From the NCBI RefSeq assembly GCF_964019385.1, contig NC_088643.1, positions 10,874,298 to 10,938,297 on the forward strand: 64,000 nt of DNA. Direction: 5' to 3'. How positions within the stretch are numbered: position 1 is the stretch's first letter; every line of letters starts with the position of its first letter. The translations under genes and the position numbers were made by a program. Below the pieces are notes generated by a model. The model saw nothing but the letters and a program-made list of their open reading frames with translations, ran no database searches and had not been told where the DNA came from. The DNA comes from Sycon ciliatum. Its lineage: Eukaryota > Porifera > Calcarea > Leucosolenida > Sycettidae. Below are positions 1 through 13,007 of this stretch, piece by piece.

Positions 1-1160
1 AACTACAATGTAGGAACACACGCTTCTTGCCCAACTTGACACTTGAATGACTCACGACTGCCATCCGGAGCACGTCGCATCTTCCACTCGACAATTATTA
101 TTATTATTAGACACAATCTCATAGCATGTGACAAGCATAGCTAATGCAGGGACAGAATCCCCTGAGACAAGGGCGTTGAGCCAGCCACGGCAATAGTAAG
201 CTAGGAAAACAAAGCAAATAATTATGAATTAGAGCAGAAAATGAATGGAAAATTACAAAGAAAACGATTAACGGAAGTGAGCACTATCAGAATTCGTGCA
301 TCACCCAGGTATTCGAGAATGTTCTTCGATGATAATTATTGCGTCTAGCTCAGTTGTGATAGTAGATCTTTAAACTGACCAATAGAAGAACAAGTTTTCA
401 GACCGTATGGTAATGATAACCAATGAGAGTAGCCGGACAAACCTGCAAGAAAGCACCACTAGCACTCCCTGCTCAATACACAGTGTTTCTGGGAATTCAC
501 CCCTCATCAGTTGAGCTTGAGTAGGCTGAGGAAGATTGTGCCTGTAAAAAACCCAACTTATAAGTTATAATATACTGCTCTCCAGGCCAAACCATCACCA
601 GGGATACAAACTTACAGAGACGCTTTGTTTCCAGCGCGACAAACACCTCGTGATGCCCAAGGTAGCAGCGTGAGTCAGAGTCGCTAATGATGAGTTGTGC
701 TAAACAGACGTTGAGAGCCAGTATAAACAATAGCTATTCACAACGCTGTCACATCCAACAACTAGTCGCACGTCCGCGTGAGGGACAACTGTTAAACATT
801 ACGAACTTAGAAGTTGCGATTTCGGCGGTAATAGTCATGAAGTTGATTGTTCAAAGTTAGGAACACACGCTTCATACATGGCACGTGCTTGTTGCCAGGT
901 GACGGCCAATGGGCGACCAGAATAAGCAGTCAAGATCAGGCGATCCTGACCGCTTAGCCGGTCAAGAACTTCAGTCAGCCGGTCAAGAACTTCAGTCAGC
1001 CGGTCAAGATCTGGAGTAAAACTTGCCCAACTAACTTGACTGACTCACGACTGCCATCCGGAGCACACGAGGAGCACGTCGCACCTTCCACTCGGCAAAC
1101 CTGCAAGAAAGCACCACTCCCTGCTCAATACACAGTGTTTCTGGGAATTCACCCCTCATT
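1..1160. other. non-coding flank with a duplicated block
   Basis: No convincing gene is seen here. Parts occur twice as direct repeats: about 1-103 matches pieces of 848-1094, and 438-507 matches 1096-1157 (shared features include the stretch ending GGGAATTCACCCCTCAT). The second copy ends exactly where the foldback element begins at 1161, so that element landed inside the duplicated block. Short ORFs here have no family features. Confidence 0.6.
952..1012. repeat. 21-bp tandem repeat, about 3 copies
   Basis: The unit AGCCGGTCAAGAACTTCAGTC is repeated in tandem about three times, the last copy diverging to GATCTGG. It lies inside the duplicated flank. Confidence 0.8.
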
Positions 1161-1372
1161 AGGGTCCAGCGGATAATGCCGGCATTATATTCGGCATTAT
1201 GAGACTATCAGAGCATCAGAGCTTTATGGAGCATTAGGAAGGAACAAGACGAGCTTTATGTGAGGTTTGAGCGGCATAACGAGTTTTATAGTGGATATAA
1301 ATGTCGGGAAATATAAGGTTTTTGGCAACAATCGGCTAAAGCCGTGAGGTGCAACGCCATTTTACCTGACTA

Positions 1373-3468
1373 TGTATGTACATTGTATGTATGTACATGT
1401 ATGTATGTATAACTCATAATCACAAGGTGATCGTAGAGGCATTAATCAGCGAGAGAATTGTGAATGATGTCTCTGAATCCAACTCTATCGTGTGCTGCAT
1501 GAGAGAGAGCATGCAAGGGAAGACCCGCCCAACTTTTAATGTTAGAAATCCATGATGTCGCGGGCCTTCCTCTCGGTCGAGATCCAGGAGTTGATCCTTG
1601 CAGGAAGGGCTTGGAGAAAACGTGATGTCTCGTAACATGGCCAAACCACATCAACTTAAATTTCTTGACTTCGTTCGCTAGCCGCATCCTTGCTCTGATG
1701 ATGTCATTGATTTCTTCCAGGATAGATTGGTTGGTACGCCGGTCGTGGTATGTTACTCCTAAGAGTCGGCGGAAGCATTTCATCTCGAAGGATGAAATTC
1801 TTCTCATTGATGAGGCAGATAATGTCCAAGATTGGCATCCGTATAAAACAGTCGCTAGCACAATAGACCTAACAAAACGAAATTTAGTAGGCAAAGAAAG
1901 TGATGGCGATTTCCAAATGAATTGAAGCTCAATGATCTTTTGCTTCCCTAGTGCTAAGCGTCTTCTTATCTCCACATCGGACTTGCCATCCGACGTGATT
2001 ACGGCACCTAAGTATTTAAACTGGGATACCTCTTCTATTCGCTCATTGCCTACTTGAATGCACCCCAGATCACCACCGCCTTCCGGTGCTGCCATTGACT
2101 TGGTCTTGGAAGCATTGATCTGCATGCCTAGTCTTGTTGCACTCGTATCCACGTGCTCGGTCAGGTCCATCAGCTCTTCCACAGACGATGCGATTAGATC
2201 TATATCATCCGCAAAACGTAGGTTGGTCACGCACATGCCGCCGATACATACTGACCCATCAAACTCCTCCAAAGCGTCAGACATGATGTACTCCAGGAAT
2301 ACGTTGAACAGACAAGGCGAGAGTAAACAGCCCTGCCTGACACCCACTGACGTGGTGAACCAATCGGTGATAGTGGATCCAACAACGATGGCAGCTTCAG
2401 TAGTAGCGTAAAGCGCTTCAATCAGGTCCACAGTTCTTGCTTCGATGCCATGCGCTCTCATAATCTTGAATAGTGCTTTGTGCCAAACCCTATCAAAGGC
2501 CTTACGGAAATCGATGAAGCAATGATACACAGCCTGCTGATGGTCACGGTACTTTTCAATTAACATTCTGAGGTTGAAGATTTGGTCCACTGTGCTTCTT
2601 CCCTTCCGGAACCCTGCTTGCTCATCCGCCAGCAAACCCTCCACTTGCAGCTGCAGGCGCTTCAGCAAGATCCTCAGTAGCACTTTGCTCGGATGACTGA
2701 TGAGGCTCACTGTCCTATAGTTTTGGCACTGCCGAAGGTCTCCAGACTTACGGATGGGAACAAGAATGGACCTTGTCCATGATGTTGGCCATCTACCATT
2801 CATCCATGCGAGGTCACAAATCCTGTGCATAACAGCCACCAACGTATCTCCACCATGTCGCAAAAGCTCGCCAGGAATGTTATCGAACCCCGCTGATGTG
2901 TTGTTCTTGAGGGAGTTGATAGCGTATTCGACTTCGGTCCTCAGAATGGGATTGTTGTTGGCATTATCTGACATGGCTGGAGTAACGATTACGTTAAGGA
3001 CTTTATCATCTACGTTCAGGTCCACGTTTTACAAAGATGCACCGTACTCACACCACCGCTGAGCTACTTCTTCCTTTTTCGTTAAAGTGGATCCGTCCGC
3101 TGCTTTGATCACCTGCATTGCTGATCCTGATTTCTTGCTGCATAGACTCTTCAGAGTTTGGTATGCTCCGTGGGGGTTGTGGTTGGCGATGTCATCTTCA
3201 ATTGACTTGCATTTATTTTGTAGCCAATTCTCTTTGTCTCGTCGGATTAACCGCTTGGTCTCCCGATTCGCCACACGATACTCTTCCTGTGCCGCAGCAG
3301 AACCAAAGCGGCTCCCTCTCAATTGTCGGCGAGTATCACACTGCCTTTAAACGTCTCTAGGGCTGAACAAACGAAGCAATTGCCTTGGCGGTGCCCATAT
3401 CCTCTCCAAGGCCTAACAAACGTGGAGCTAAAAAACTTCCAACCGCTCTGCTCCGCAGTACTACGAAC
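1373..3468 (-). mobile_element. 5'-truncated non-LTR retrotransposon (LINE) inside the foldback arm
   Basis: This insert splits the foldback's left arm. CCTGACTA occurs on both sides (1365-1372 and 3469-3476), while the intact right arm has it once, so it is probably an 8-bp target-site duplication. The 3' end on the minus strand is a TACA/TGTA-rich simple repeat (about 1373-1412), like the short-repeat tails of some LINEs. It carries the linker and reverse transcriptase but no recognisable endonuclease, which fits 5' truncation during target-primed insertion. Confidence 0.75.
1442..3322 (-). pseudogene. LINE ORF2 remnant: linker plus reverse transcriptase, one in-frame stop
   Basis: Reverse transcriptase of a non-LTR retrotransposon. 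In the 527-residue part (1442-3025): catalytic motif A FIDFRKAFDRVW (Asp172, Asp178), motif B GVRQGCLLSPCLFN, motif C FADD at 271-274, then FKYLGAVITSDG and a C-terminal MWFGHV block typical of this LINE group. A 97-residue linker (3029-3322) precedes it in the same frame, separated only by a TAA at 3029-3031. The first codon of the RT part is GTG, so this is continuation rather than a true start. Endonuclease is missing. The RT is otherwise open, so the copy is probably young but dead. The exact clade (RTE-like or related) is inferred from motif style only. Confidence 0.85.
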
Positions 3469-5040
3469 CCTGACTACATACATGGTAGTGCCATTGCTAC
3501 ATAAGGTCATAAAGTCTTTATGTAGCAATGTAGTCAGGTAAATGTAGATCTACAGGTGATGAAGCATGCCCAATACACACAATGATTGTCGCAACTGAGG
3601 CTGTTACACAAAATCCGTAACGCTGATTTACGAGGAGTTCTTTTTTAGAAATCATGGAGAGCCATGGAGGAGACTAGACGTCCGCGAAGTGAATATCAAA
3701 GAGACGAAGAGGAGTTTTCCTGTTCAGTGATGCCATAGGCTCTGGCCATAGCATCTCTAGCGATACTGAAGAAAACACTGATCTATCATAGTGATAAATT
3801 TGGACCTGTATGAAGGAGCGGCTATAAACAGAAAAAGCTTGTTCCAAATACTGTAACTGCCTTTGCCGAGTCCAGCTCAGCAGGCTCGAAAAGAACTAGA
3901 ATTTCTCATGGAGGCAGTACCAAGTCGATTTGAGTGCTCAGGAGCGCGTGTCTTTCCTGGTGAAGCACGTACAGTTCGTCGTGGACGATTGTAATGCAAG
4001 GCCTACAGTCAAGTGCTATCAGAAAAGAGGAGAGGATTGTGGCCAACCATTTGTCTCCACGCAACCTCAGGAGAAGAAGACAGCGCAACTTGCGGCAGAG
4101 GATGTAGAGCGGCAAAATAACTTCTGACCACGTCTTTTCAGGATTTCCGCACATGGGAGGGATCTCGATCTGAGATCGTCTCTCGACTGGCCTCACGTGA
4201 GCTGTTTCAGATGAAGACTGGCATTTTCACAGTGTGGAAACAGTGTCAGCTTGTCTGCAGGCAGGAATACCACTTCCCATGATATGCTTCCAGCATCCAA
4301 ATGATCACCAGCAATAATGGTTTCACCTCTCACTACATGGCCCCATGATAAGCAAGGGAAAAGATTCGATACACCCACTATTCAGCCACAGCCCTTCATC
4401 AAAGTTGCAATGGAGAGCAGACAATGGAGAAGTGGTGGAGCTCGTGAGAGATATTGTAGCAGCTTAAGAGGCAGATCGACTAAATGCATCCTTTCCTGGA
4501 AGTTTGACAATGTACAGCCTTTCTTCCATTTTTGTTCCAAACCAAGAGCATTATAGCTAGCCTTGTTGAAGCATTATAATCAGCTCCACCACTTCTCCAT
4601 TGTCGGCTCTTCGTCTCTTTGATATGCACTTCGCGGACGTTTGGTCTCCTCCATGGCTCTCCATGATTTCTAAAAAAGAACTCCTCGTAAATCAGCGTTA
4701 CGGATTTTGTGTAACAGCCTCAGTTGCAACATTGGGCATGCTACATCACCTCATTTACCTGACTACATTGCTACATAGCCTGGTCATAAAGACTTTATGT
4801 AGCAATGGCATTACATGTATGTAGTCAGGTAAAATGGCGTTGCACCTCCTGGCTTTTAATAATAGCCGATTGTTGCCAAAAACCTTATATTTCCCGACAT
4901 TTATATCCACTATAAAACTCGTTATGCCGCTCAAAGCTCACATAATGCTCGTCTTGTTCCTTCCTAGTGCTCCATAATGCTCTGATGCTCGGGTAGTCTC
5001 ATAATGCCGAATATAATGCCGGCATTATCCGCTGGACCCT

Positions 5041-6061
5041 ACCCAAGAGCCACTTAAAAAATAAAGCCCTCTTTGTGGTGCTCCTCCCCCCCCCCCCCCC
5101 CCTGCGCCCCAGCTTCAACCAAGCGCATGTGCAAGTTTGGTGTTATTTTGCTAACGTTCTTGTCCATGTCATTGCACTGGTTGTTTCAGGATCAAAATTG
5201 CAGTTCTTGTTGCTGAATAGTGCCCCCGCCCCCCCCCCCCCCCCATCTGTGATGGACATAATCGTCATTGAAAAAATTGTAACTTCTCGTATACCGGTAT
5301 AACCGGTATATGAGCAACATCACTTGCTGGATCATGGATGATGTGTTGCTATGTAATTGTTGGGTGTTCGACTGTTCGTGAATCGCGATTATTTGCTTTT
5401 ACAAGTACCCTTGTGATCACAGAAGTAGTTGATGTAATTAGTTGAGAAATGACGTAATGTCACGGGCTTTTTGATCTTGTAAATCACGCGATTCGTGATT
5501 TGTGGCATTTTGTCACATTTACGTACATATCGTCGCGTGCGTATGCACGTGAACGATGGGAACTCGTACGAGCGGGAAGTCTTTTGTTTTGTACTGAACA
5601 TGAATGAGAGTTTGAATCTCCGAAAGTCCAATGTATGGCAGTTCGGAGGTAACTGGAGGCAGCTGCAGGTTGATCTACATCGTAGTTGGTCCATTGCATT
5701 GTGCCGCGTGTCCTGTCCGAAGCCAACAGACGACTCAAGTCAAGGCCACCACCCTTGCAGAGGCTTCTCCCGCTAGAGCTTAGTTCAAGTAAGTAACAGT
5801 AAGTTGCTAGCAGTTCATGGCTCGTGGCCGTGCTACGATGTCAAATGCTACGAAATTACCACATACCACTGAAGACTAAAGTGTTTCTTTCACTGATCGA
5901 AATACATTCTACACTCTATGTGCTAGCTAGAGGGATAGAGCTCTCTACGACGTGACTCCGAATAATTTGTAATCCGTAGCCAGCTAATAGTGAACTCAAC
6001 TAACTCCCAGGCAGCGTCTGAGCCCGCACGCGCAGAGCTCACTGCACAGTACTACTCAGTT
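5041..6061. other. upstream region of the nrf-6-like gene
   Basis: No gene recognised. It contains poly-C tracts at 5086-5102 and 5229-5244 and a palindromic stretch with ACCGGTATA near 5290-5310. The sequence just before the nrf-6-like start is open in frame from 5990, but only with a GTG codon, so it is read as 5' UTR. No clear TATA box was identified. Confidence 0.5.
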
Positions 6062-8857
6062 ATGATGACGATGTCACGAGCACAGGTGACCACCTTTCTG
6101 GTTCAGGTTTTACTGCCACTGCTGGTAGTGCTACTGCTAGGGCCCATTCACTGCAGGGCTGATGTTAGTGCACAGCCTACTCCGCCGTCCGGCACAGCAG
6201 TACCTGACTATGCCAAGGCAGCGGCCCAGTATCAATCCACCCAGGACATTGTGAATCGAGTATGGCCTAAGCTGAGCCCGGAGGTCCGTAGTTACCTGGA
6301 TGTGCAGCTGAGGCCCCGTTCGCAAGTGCGGCCCATGGTCACTGCGCCCGGCAGTGTGGGTATATCTGCTGCCGCTGCCAACGCGGCTACACAGGATGAG
6401 ATCTCTGGTCGGTGCGTGCTGGGACTGCGGCGCATGATCAGCTTGGCCAACCTGACCAGCCCGGCTACACTGGCGTGTGAGTATGTGTGTACTGCTGCCG
6501 CCGCCGCTGCTGCTGCCGCCGCTGCTGCTGTGACCGAGGTTGCTCCTGCTGCTGCTGCCGCCGCCGCTGCTGCTGTGACCGAGGTTGCTCCTGCTGCTGC
6601 TGCTGTGACCGAGGTTGCTCCTGCTGCTGCTGCCGCTGCTGCTGCTGTGACCGAGGTTGCTCCTGCTGCTGCTGTTACTTCTACTGTTGCTTCTACTGTT
6701 GCTGTGCTGCTGCCATGGCAACGGCATGGCTGCTGCCACTGTGCATGGTGCAGCATACTGTAAGCCGACAAATTTTCGGCCCATTCGAATTTCGGCCTCC
6801 CACGGCTAAAACACATTTCGGCTGCAACAAATTGTCAGCCTGTACTGCTGCCGCCTGCATACACTGTCGCACTGAACCTTGCAAAACAAAATTTCGGCTG
6901 CAACAAATCTTCGGGCAGATATGATCAGGCCGAAAATAGGCGAAAATAAATATGCGCCGAATATTTGTTGACTCACAGTACACATGCTCTCATTGTCTTG
7001 ATGGGTTGGATCAGGTACTGGTTGGTTCACTCTCATCATGGGCGTGTGTACTTGTGATAAAACCGGGGGGGGGGGGGGGGGGGGGTGCAGGGGGCATGGA
7101 TCCCATTCGTACACTTCCACAGCACACGTTTGGTTCATTCGTATCATCATCCAGGGTGAATTTATTAGTGCTGAGACGGGTAGCGTTTTCTTCGGGTCCG
7201 GGTAGGTTTCCACGGGTAGCACGGGTACCCGATCGGGTAATGTTTCCATGGTAATACCACACTGCACCCCTTCCCTTACACACTGGGTGGACGAGCGGGG
7301 TATTACATGAACTTGTACACATGCACCGCACATGATGTCGTCTGCGACTTCGGGTTTCGGGTACTATTCTTCGCCCGACTACCCAAGGTCCTCACGGGTA
7401 GCGCGGGTACCCGACTACCCGTGCACACCACTAGAATTTATGCAGGGCTACCACCATTTGCCAGTATGACGAGGGCCCGCGTTGAAGCCTATGTATTCTA
7501 ACTGAAGTAGCGTGGCTTGCGGTTCACTGCATAGAAACTACAAGAAGGCAACCAACACATAGCCCCACACTATGGTCAAATGGATTTCTTAAAGTTTTCT
7601 TTGAAATGAATGGTAGTATCACGAGAGTCTTGTATCCATAAAAGTGGATCATATCTCTCTCTCTCTCTCTCTTTCACGAGACACGGATAAGCAGTGCACA
7701 CGGAACATTACTAGATGCCTAAGTTAGCCACCGAGTACATGTACAGTCAACTTCGCTATAATAACGACTGCGGATATAACGACAATTCGCGAATAACGAC
7801 AGAATTTCCATGCCCAGAGCAAAGTCCCATCTACCTGTATACATATAATGAGACTCGGGTATAAGGACACTTCGCGAGTGAGGACACTTTTCTGATGCCC
7901 CCCCCCCCCCCCCCGATTGTCTTTATATGCAAAGTTGCCTGCATGTTGCCTCTTCTTTCACGGTTGTGTTTTGGCAGCTGCGGATGCGGCCGGTAAGCCT
8001 GCTAGCGGTCTGCTGGCATTCAACACCAAGTTCTGGGGCGACTACGGGGAATGCGAGATCTACTCCAACGTGTCCAGGTACTGCCTGGTATCGGCCAGCC
8101 TGTACGTGTTCAGTGCATTGGTGCCTGTCACGCAGTACCTTGGTGTAAGTCTGTGGGTGGGGAGGGGGGAGTGTGTGTAGGTGTGTGTGTGTGGGGGGGA
8201 GTGTGTGTGTGAGTGTGTGTGCATGTGTGTGTGTGTGTGCATGTGTGTGTGTGTGCATGTGTGTGTGTGCATGTGTGTGTGTATGTGTGAAACCAGTACA
8301 TGTGCTACACAGTTTTTCTCTTTCATCTGGGACAGACTCGTGAAGCAGAACAGTTGTTTTTCTAGCACCCACACACATTTTAAAAATTATGTAGATGCAC
8401 TGGTATTACAGTGCGTTACAAAAATATACACGTGGTTTCAAAAAACCGTTCGGCCAGCATCTGTACCACATAAAATCTGTGGTCACTTTGTGCACAAAAA
8501 TTCCGAAATTGGGCGTTTGTTGTCCGATCGCTTAAAAAATCTATATCAGAGTAATTGGGGGAAGGACCTGAGTAATATTCCGAAAAAATTCTCAAAAACT
8601 CCAGCCAAATTTGAAATATTTCAAAAAATACCAGGCGTGTATATTTTTGAAATGCACTGTGATGTTGTCTCTGTTGTGTGCATGGTTGTGTAAGCTTGAA
8701 ATGGGGGGGGGGGGGGCTCTATTTAATAGTATTTTATCCTGTCCGTGGTGTCGTGAGCAGCGTACACCCCCTAGTGTGAGTGTGTATGTTTATGGGTGTT
8801 TATGTGCCCATGTGTGTGTGTGTCTGTGTGTGTATGTGTGTTTGTGTGTGTGTGTCT

Positions 8858-8894
<37 letters not shown>

Positions 8895-8946
8895 TGTGTG
8901 TGTGTGTCTGTCTGTGTGTGTGTCTGTGTGTGTGTGTGTTTGTTGC

Positions 8947-8977
<31 letters not shown>

Positions 8978-9623
8978 CTCTGAGCATTGGCTCATGGAAT
9001 GTTTGCTCTGTTGTGGAGAGTGATGGACCAGTTCGAGCGGCCGCCGTGAGAGGAATCGTTTCCGACGATAAGAAAATCTTTCAAATAGTTGAACATCTTG
9101 ACAATGTGTGTGTTCTCTGCTCTGGTGGAGAACGGTTGTACTTTTTCGGGCTCTTGTTTCTGGCCTCCGTCCGTGCTTGTTCTCGCCGTTGTGGACGGCC
9201 TGGGGTGTCCCCAGCCGTCCAGGCCAACAGTGCCTGAGGTGGGGTATTCACCGACAGGAGACTTGGTCGGATAGTTACGATGCCGACACTCTCCTCGTCG
9301 CCCCCACCTCGGAGTCCTTCGCGAGGCTTTGCAAGCCCGCGAGTGGAGCAAACTACCGCACGAAGACGACAACTTGGAACGACTCTGAGCGTTGGCTCAT
9401 GGAATGTTCGCTCTGTTGTGGAGAGTGATGGACCAGTTCTAGCGGCAGCAGTGAGAGGAATCGTTTCCGATGATAAGCCAGATCCATAGCTGCTGGAGAT
9501 GGCTCTCTCGAACATGGTCCCGCTCGTCGTTCTATATTGTCGGCCCCGTAAGGGGACACGTGACCGTAATGGCAGTGTTTACCAGGACCAGGTGTGTGTG
9601 TGTGTGTGTGTGTGTGTGTCTGT

Positions 9624-9657
<34 letters not shown>

Positions 9658-12600
9658 TGCTGTGTACACGCGTGTATGTGTGCATGTATTGGTGCATGTG
9701 CCTGGTCTGCTGTTCAGTATCAGCCACATCAGTGGGGTTTCTGCGTGCCCAAGGAGTGCACAGAGCACGACGTGTCACTACTCTTTACGTACGGCACCTT
9801 CAGTAAGTCCACGATGCGGGTATGAATCCAAGTCCTGTATGCTACTCACTGTACTGTTCTCTAACTTACCAGCTGAGAGATGTAGCACCCAGTTCAGCTG
9901 GTCAGGCCATGACCGGACCTTATATCGAAAAAAGTTGACCCACGCTATTAGTGGAAACCTGGGTTTTTGTGAATACTGTTGTCCCTCTTTAGTGCAGCAG
10001 TTTATAACCGGCACCCTCTATAAACCAGCATAATTTTCAGCAACCGAAATGTCCTTTTGATGCACAGTGCAGCAGTGGATCAGATTTTCTAATCCAGCAC
10101 CCTAGGCTAATCCAGCAGAATTTCCGTAGCACAACTGGTGGCGGATGACCAAGGGGCCACTGTACTGTTCATTTCAGGACCGCCGCAAGCAGTTTTTGAT
10201 TGGTCCGGTAGTATCGTGGCCTTTCATACAGTTTGTGTGTGATATGGCGGGTCTACATAACCTCCACAGTACTAAGCGCATGTTGGTGGCCAAAATGTTG
10301 GTCCGGTAATAACCTGACCAACCGGACCCGTTCCGGCGGGCCTGCGTTTCTGGTGAAGTATCCCATTTGGTCGGACCACCTGAAGTCCCAGCGCTACGAC
10401 CCTGACTGGTCCAATGAATCAACATTTCACTGGTCTACTGTTCTCAGTGGAAATGAATCCATTGCACATGCACCACCCACTGGTACACCAGACACTGCTC
10501 TGGCCATGTGATGCCGGACTTCCAGAATTAAAAAAATTATACCGGTAATAATACATTAATATTACGGGTCCGCTAGCAGGGCAGGTGAAGAACCACCTTT
10601 CTGGTCCAGAATGGTGTTTTCTGATAGGAAGAAGCTCTATTCTGTAAGCCGAAAAGTGCTGAAGTGACCCACATACAACTGCACAGTGCAGATTCTGTAC
10701 GAAGTTGTACGCGATGGCTCTCAAGCTCGCTCGTGTGTGTGTGTGTGTGTGTATGTGCATGTGTGTAATCATGTACTCGCAGACGGGACATCGATCCCTC
10801 TGAAGGACCTGTACCGCATCCAACCCAACACTTCCGTGAGCGCGGACTGCACACTGGAGATAGAATACGAAGCCCGTCACATCGCGTCCATGTACGTACA
10901 CGTAGCTCGGATACCGTCATCAATGCTGGGGCTTGTATGTATTGCATTTAGTAGTTTGTCTCTCTTTTTGTTGCATTTGATAGTATGTACTGTTGAGGCA
11001 ATGAACTGAAATACTGTAATTTCACAAATTTTCGGTGTACTTAAATTTTCGGTACTTTCGGTGCGTCTGTTTCATACCTAAAATTTCAATACACCGAACA
11101 AACACTAACACACATAATCCAATAGGGAACTGCTTCTCTGTACCGAAAATCTCTGTTCACCTAACCTGGCCTGTTGCCCTCATACCGAAAATATTGAGCA
11201 CCGGAAATTTCTGAAATTCGAGTACTACTAGTAAAACCAAAACCAAGTGAAACATAGTACCGACTGCATTCTTCAGTATCATGTGGTGAATTGCCCAAGG
11301 GGTTTTATTTTTTAAAAATGTCACGAAGTGCAGCCGCTACAGCTACAAGATACCGGCATTTTCTTTGAGAAAGTACGGCGCATGTAGTGTCTGTGGAGCT
11401 CGTGAGTTCCCACTTGAGGCCAGCGCAGATCTTCCGGGATAATTATGTGAGTCCAGTACTCTCTGGGTATAGTATAACTTACGTCACCCTTTGCATTGGA
11501 CAAAGTACTGTACATGTATATTAATTAAAGCAGAAATATTTGTCTGGAATTTAATTTCATCCAAGGAGCTTTTGGACTAAATTAAATGCTGGACTAATGT
11601 TGATTTGTCCAGCTTTTCATTGCACTATTATGATCCATGGACGAAATTTGCAACCGGACGAACTCCCTTTCCTTGGAGTTGGACGAAATTATTGACCGAC
11701 GAAATTTTCTGCCTCTGCAGTACAGTGAAACCTATCTAAGACGACCGCTCAAGGTACCTTCAAAACGTGGTCTCTGTTACCAGGTGATCTCCGTATCCAG
11801 GGTCATTTGACTGGAAATAGCATCCCTTGATCCTGGTTTCGGTGGTCTTCTAGGACAGGTGGTCGCCCTATCCAAGTGGTTGCCTTGACAGGTTTTACTC
11901 TACAGTAAAACCTGTCTGTACAGTAAAACCTGGTGTAAGCGACCTGTGGGCTTAGCGACCACCTGCTCTTAACGACCGTTTTTCCATGCACCGACAGTTC
12001 TGCACAGACACTGTGGGACCTGGTTCAAAAGGCCACCTGGCTTTAGCGACCGATTTTGCCTGCACGGCGTGGGGTGGTCGCTTAAACCAGGTTTTACTGT
12101 ACTTTGTTTGTGGACGCTGTGTATCATTGTCCAGTCCTTTATCTGTAGGTATACAGTCTGCATTGGCTATACAGTACAGATTTGTATGTTCCCTGAAGGC
12201 ACAGCTGAAGTTTCTTTGTACATAGTAGTGATAGTGCTGAATCTTACTGCACCTATTCTGCCTGCCTTGTGCTCGTTCGTTTTCCTTCCAAAACAGCTTC
12301 ATCTGCGCTGCCCTGGGTCTGTTTGTCTTGCTCGGCACGACGATCGACTGGTTGGACGAGTCGTTAAAGGCTCCCACGCCAGAGGAGCAGGACGGGCCAG
12401 CGATAGCGTACACTCCGCCGCCCGGCGCGCCTCTCAATGCTCCTGTAGCGACTCCCACCTCCAACACCAGCACATCGACAGGCGCTCTCACAGGCTCGCG
12501 TGTGATTACAGAGTCTGGTGCCGGTAGAGAGAATCGTCACGCCAACGGTGATGTCCTGGTGGAACGTGGCACCAGTGATGGCGATGACAGGCTGTTGTTT

Positions 12601-12921
12601 TCCGCTGACGATGCACCAGGCGACGATGTGCCCCTGCTCAAGAGGCAAAGTGGTGATCTGATGACATACACTCCGCTGGCGGCGGCAGGGATGGTTACGA
12701 GTGGCGGGGCCTCGTCTCCGCTTGCTATCTCCATGGTGACTAGCCAGCAAACCATGCTTAGTAAGCAGTGTCATGCATGCATTGTACGTAAACATATTAT
12801 ATGTCCTTGTCGAATTCACATCTTTGTTCTCACGATAGCCAGTGGCAGTGGTCAATAAGAGATTGGTGTTGGTGTTGGTGGTGTTGTTGTTGTTGTTGTT
12901 GTTGCTGCTGCTGCTGTTGCT

Positions 12922-13007
<86 letters not shown>

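Larger units (their letters stand above)
1161..5040. mobile_element. large foldback element with long terminal inverted repeats, interrupted by a LINE
   Basis: The ends are inverted copies: AGGGTCCAGCGGATAATGCC starts at 1161 and its complement ends at 5040. The right arm runs inward without a break from 5040 to about 4600. The left arm is in two pieces, 1161-1372 and 3469-3720, separated by a LINE. The arms are therefore about 440 bp. The loop (3721-4599) codes for nothing recognisable and holds a further perfect 23-bp inverted pair (4420-4442 and 4582-4604). No transposase is seen, so this looks non-autonomous. A target duplication for the whole element was not identified. Confidence 0.8.

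Noticed and set aside
5990..6061. N-terminal extension of the nrf-6-like protein from 5990
   Set aside because: The codon there is GTG; the first ATG in frame is 6062 and begins a clean signal peptide.
6137..6816. Ala- or Ser-rich ORFs on the minus strand over nrf-6-like exon 1 and intron 1
   Set aside because: Produced by the GCN minisatellite and the exon on the other strand.
8180..9000. Val/Cys and His/Thr ORFs over TG repeats (also at 25181, 54416, 55176, 61463)
   Set aside because: Pure microsatellite translation.
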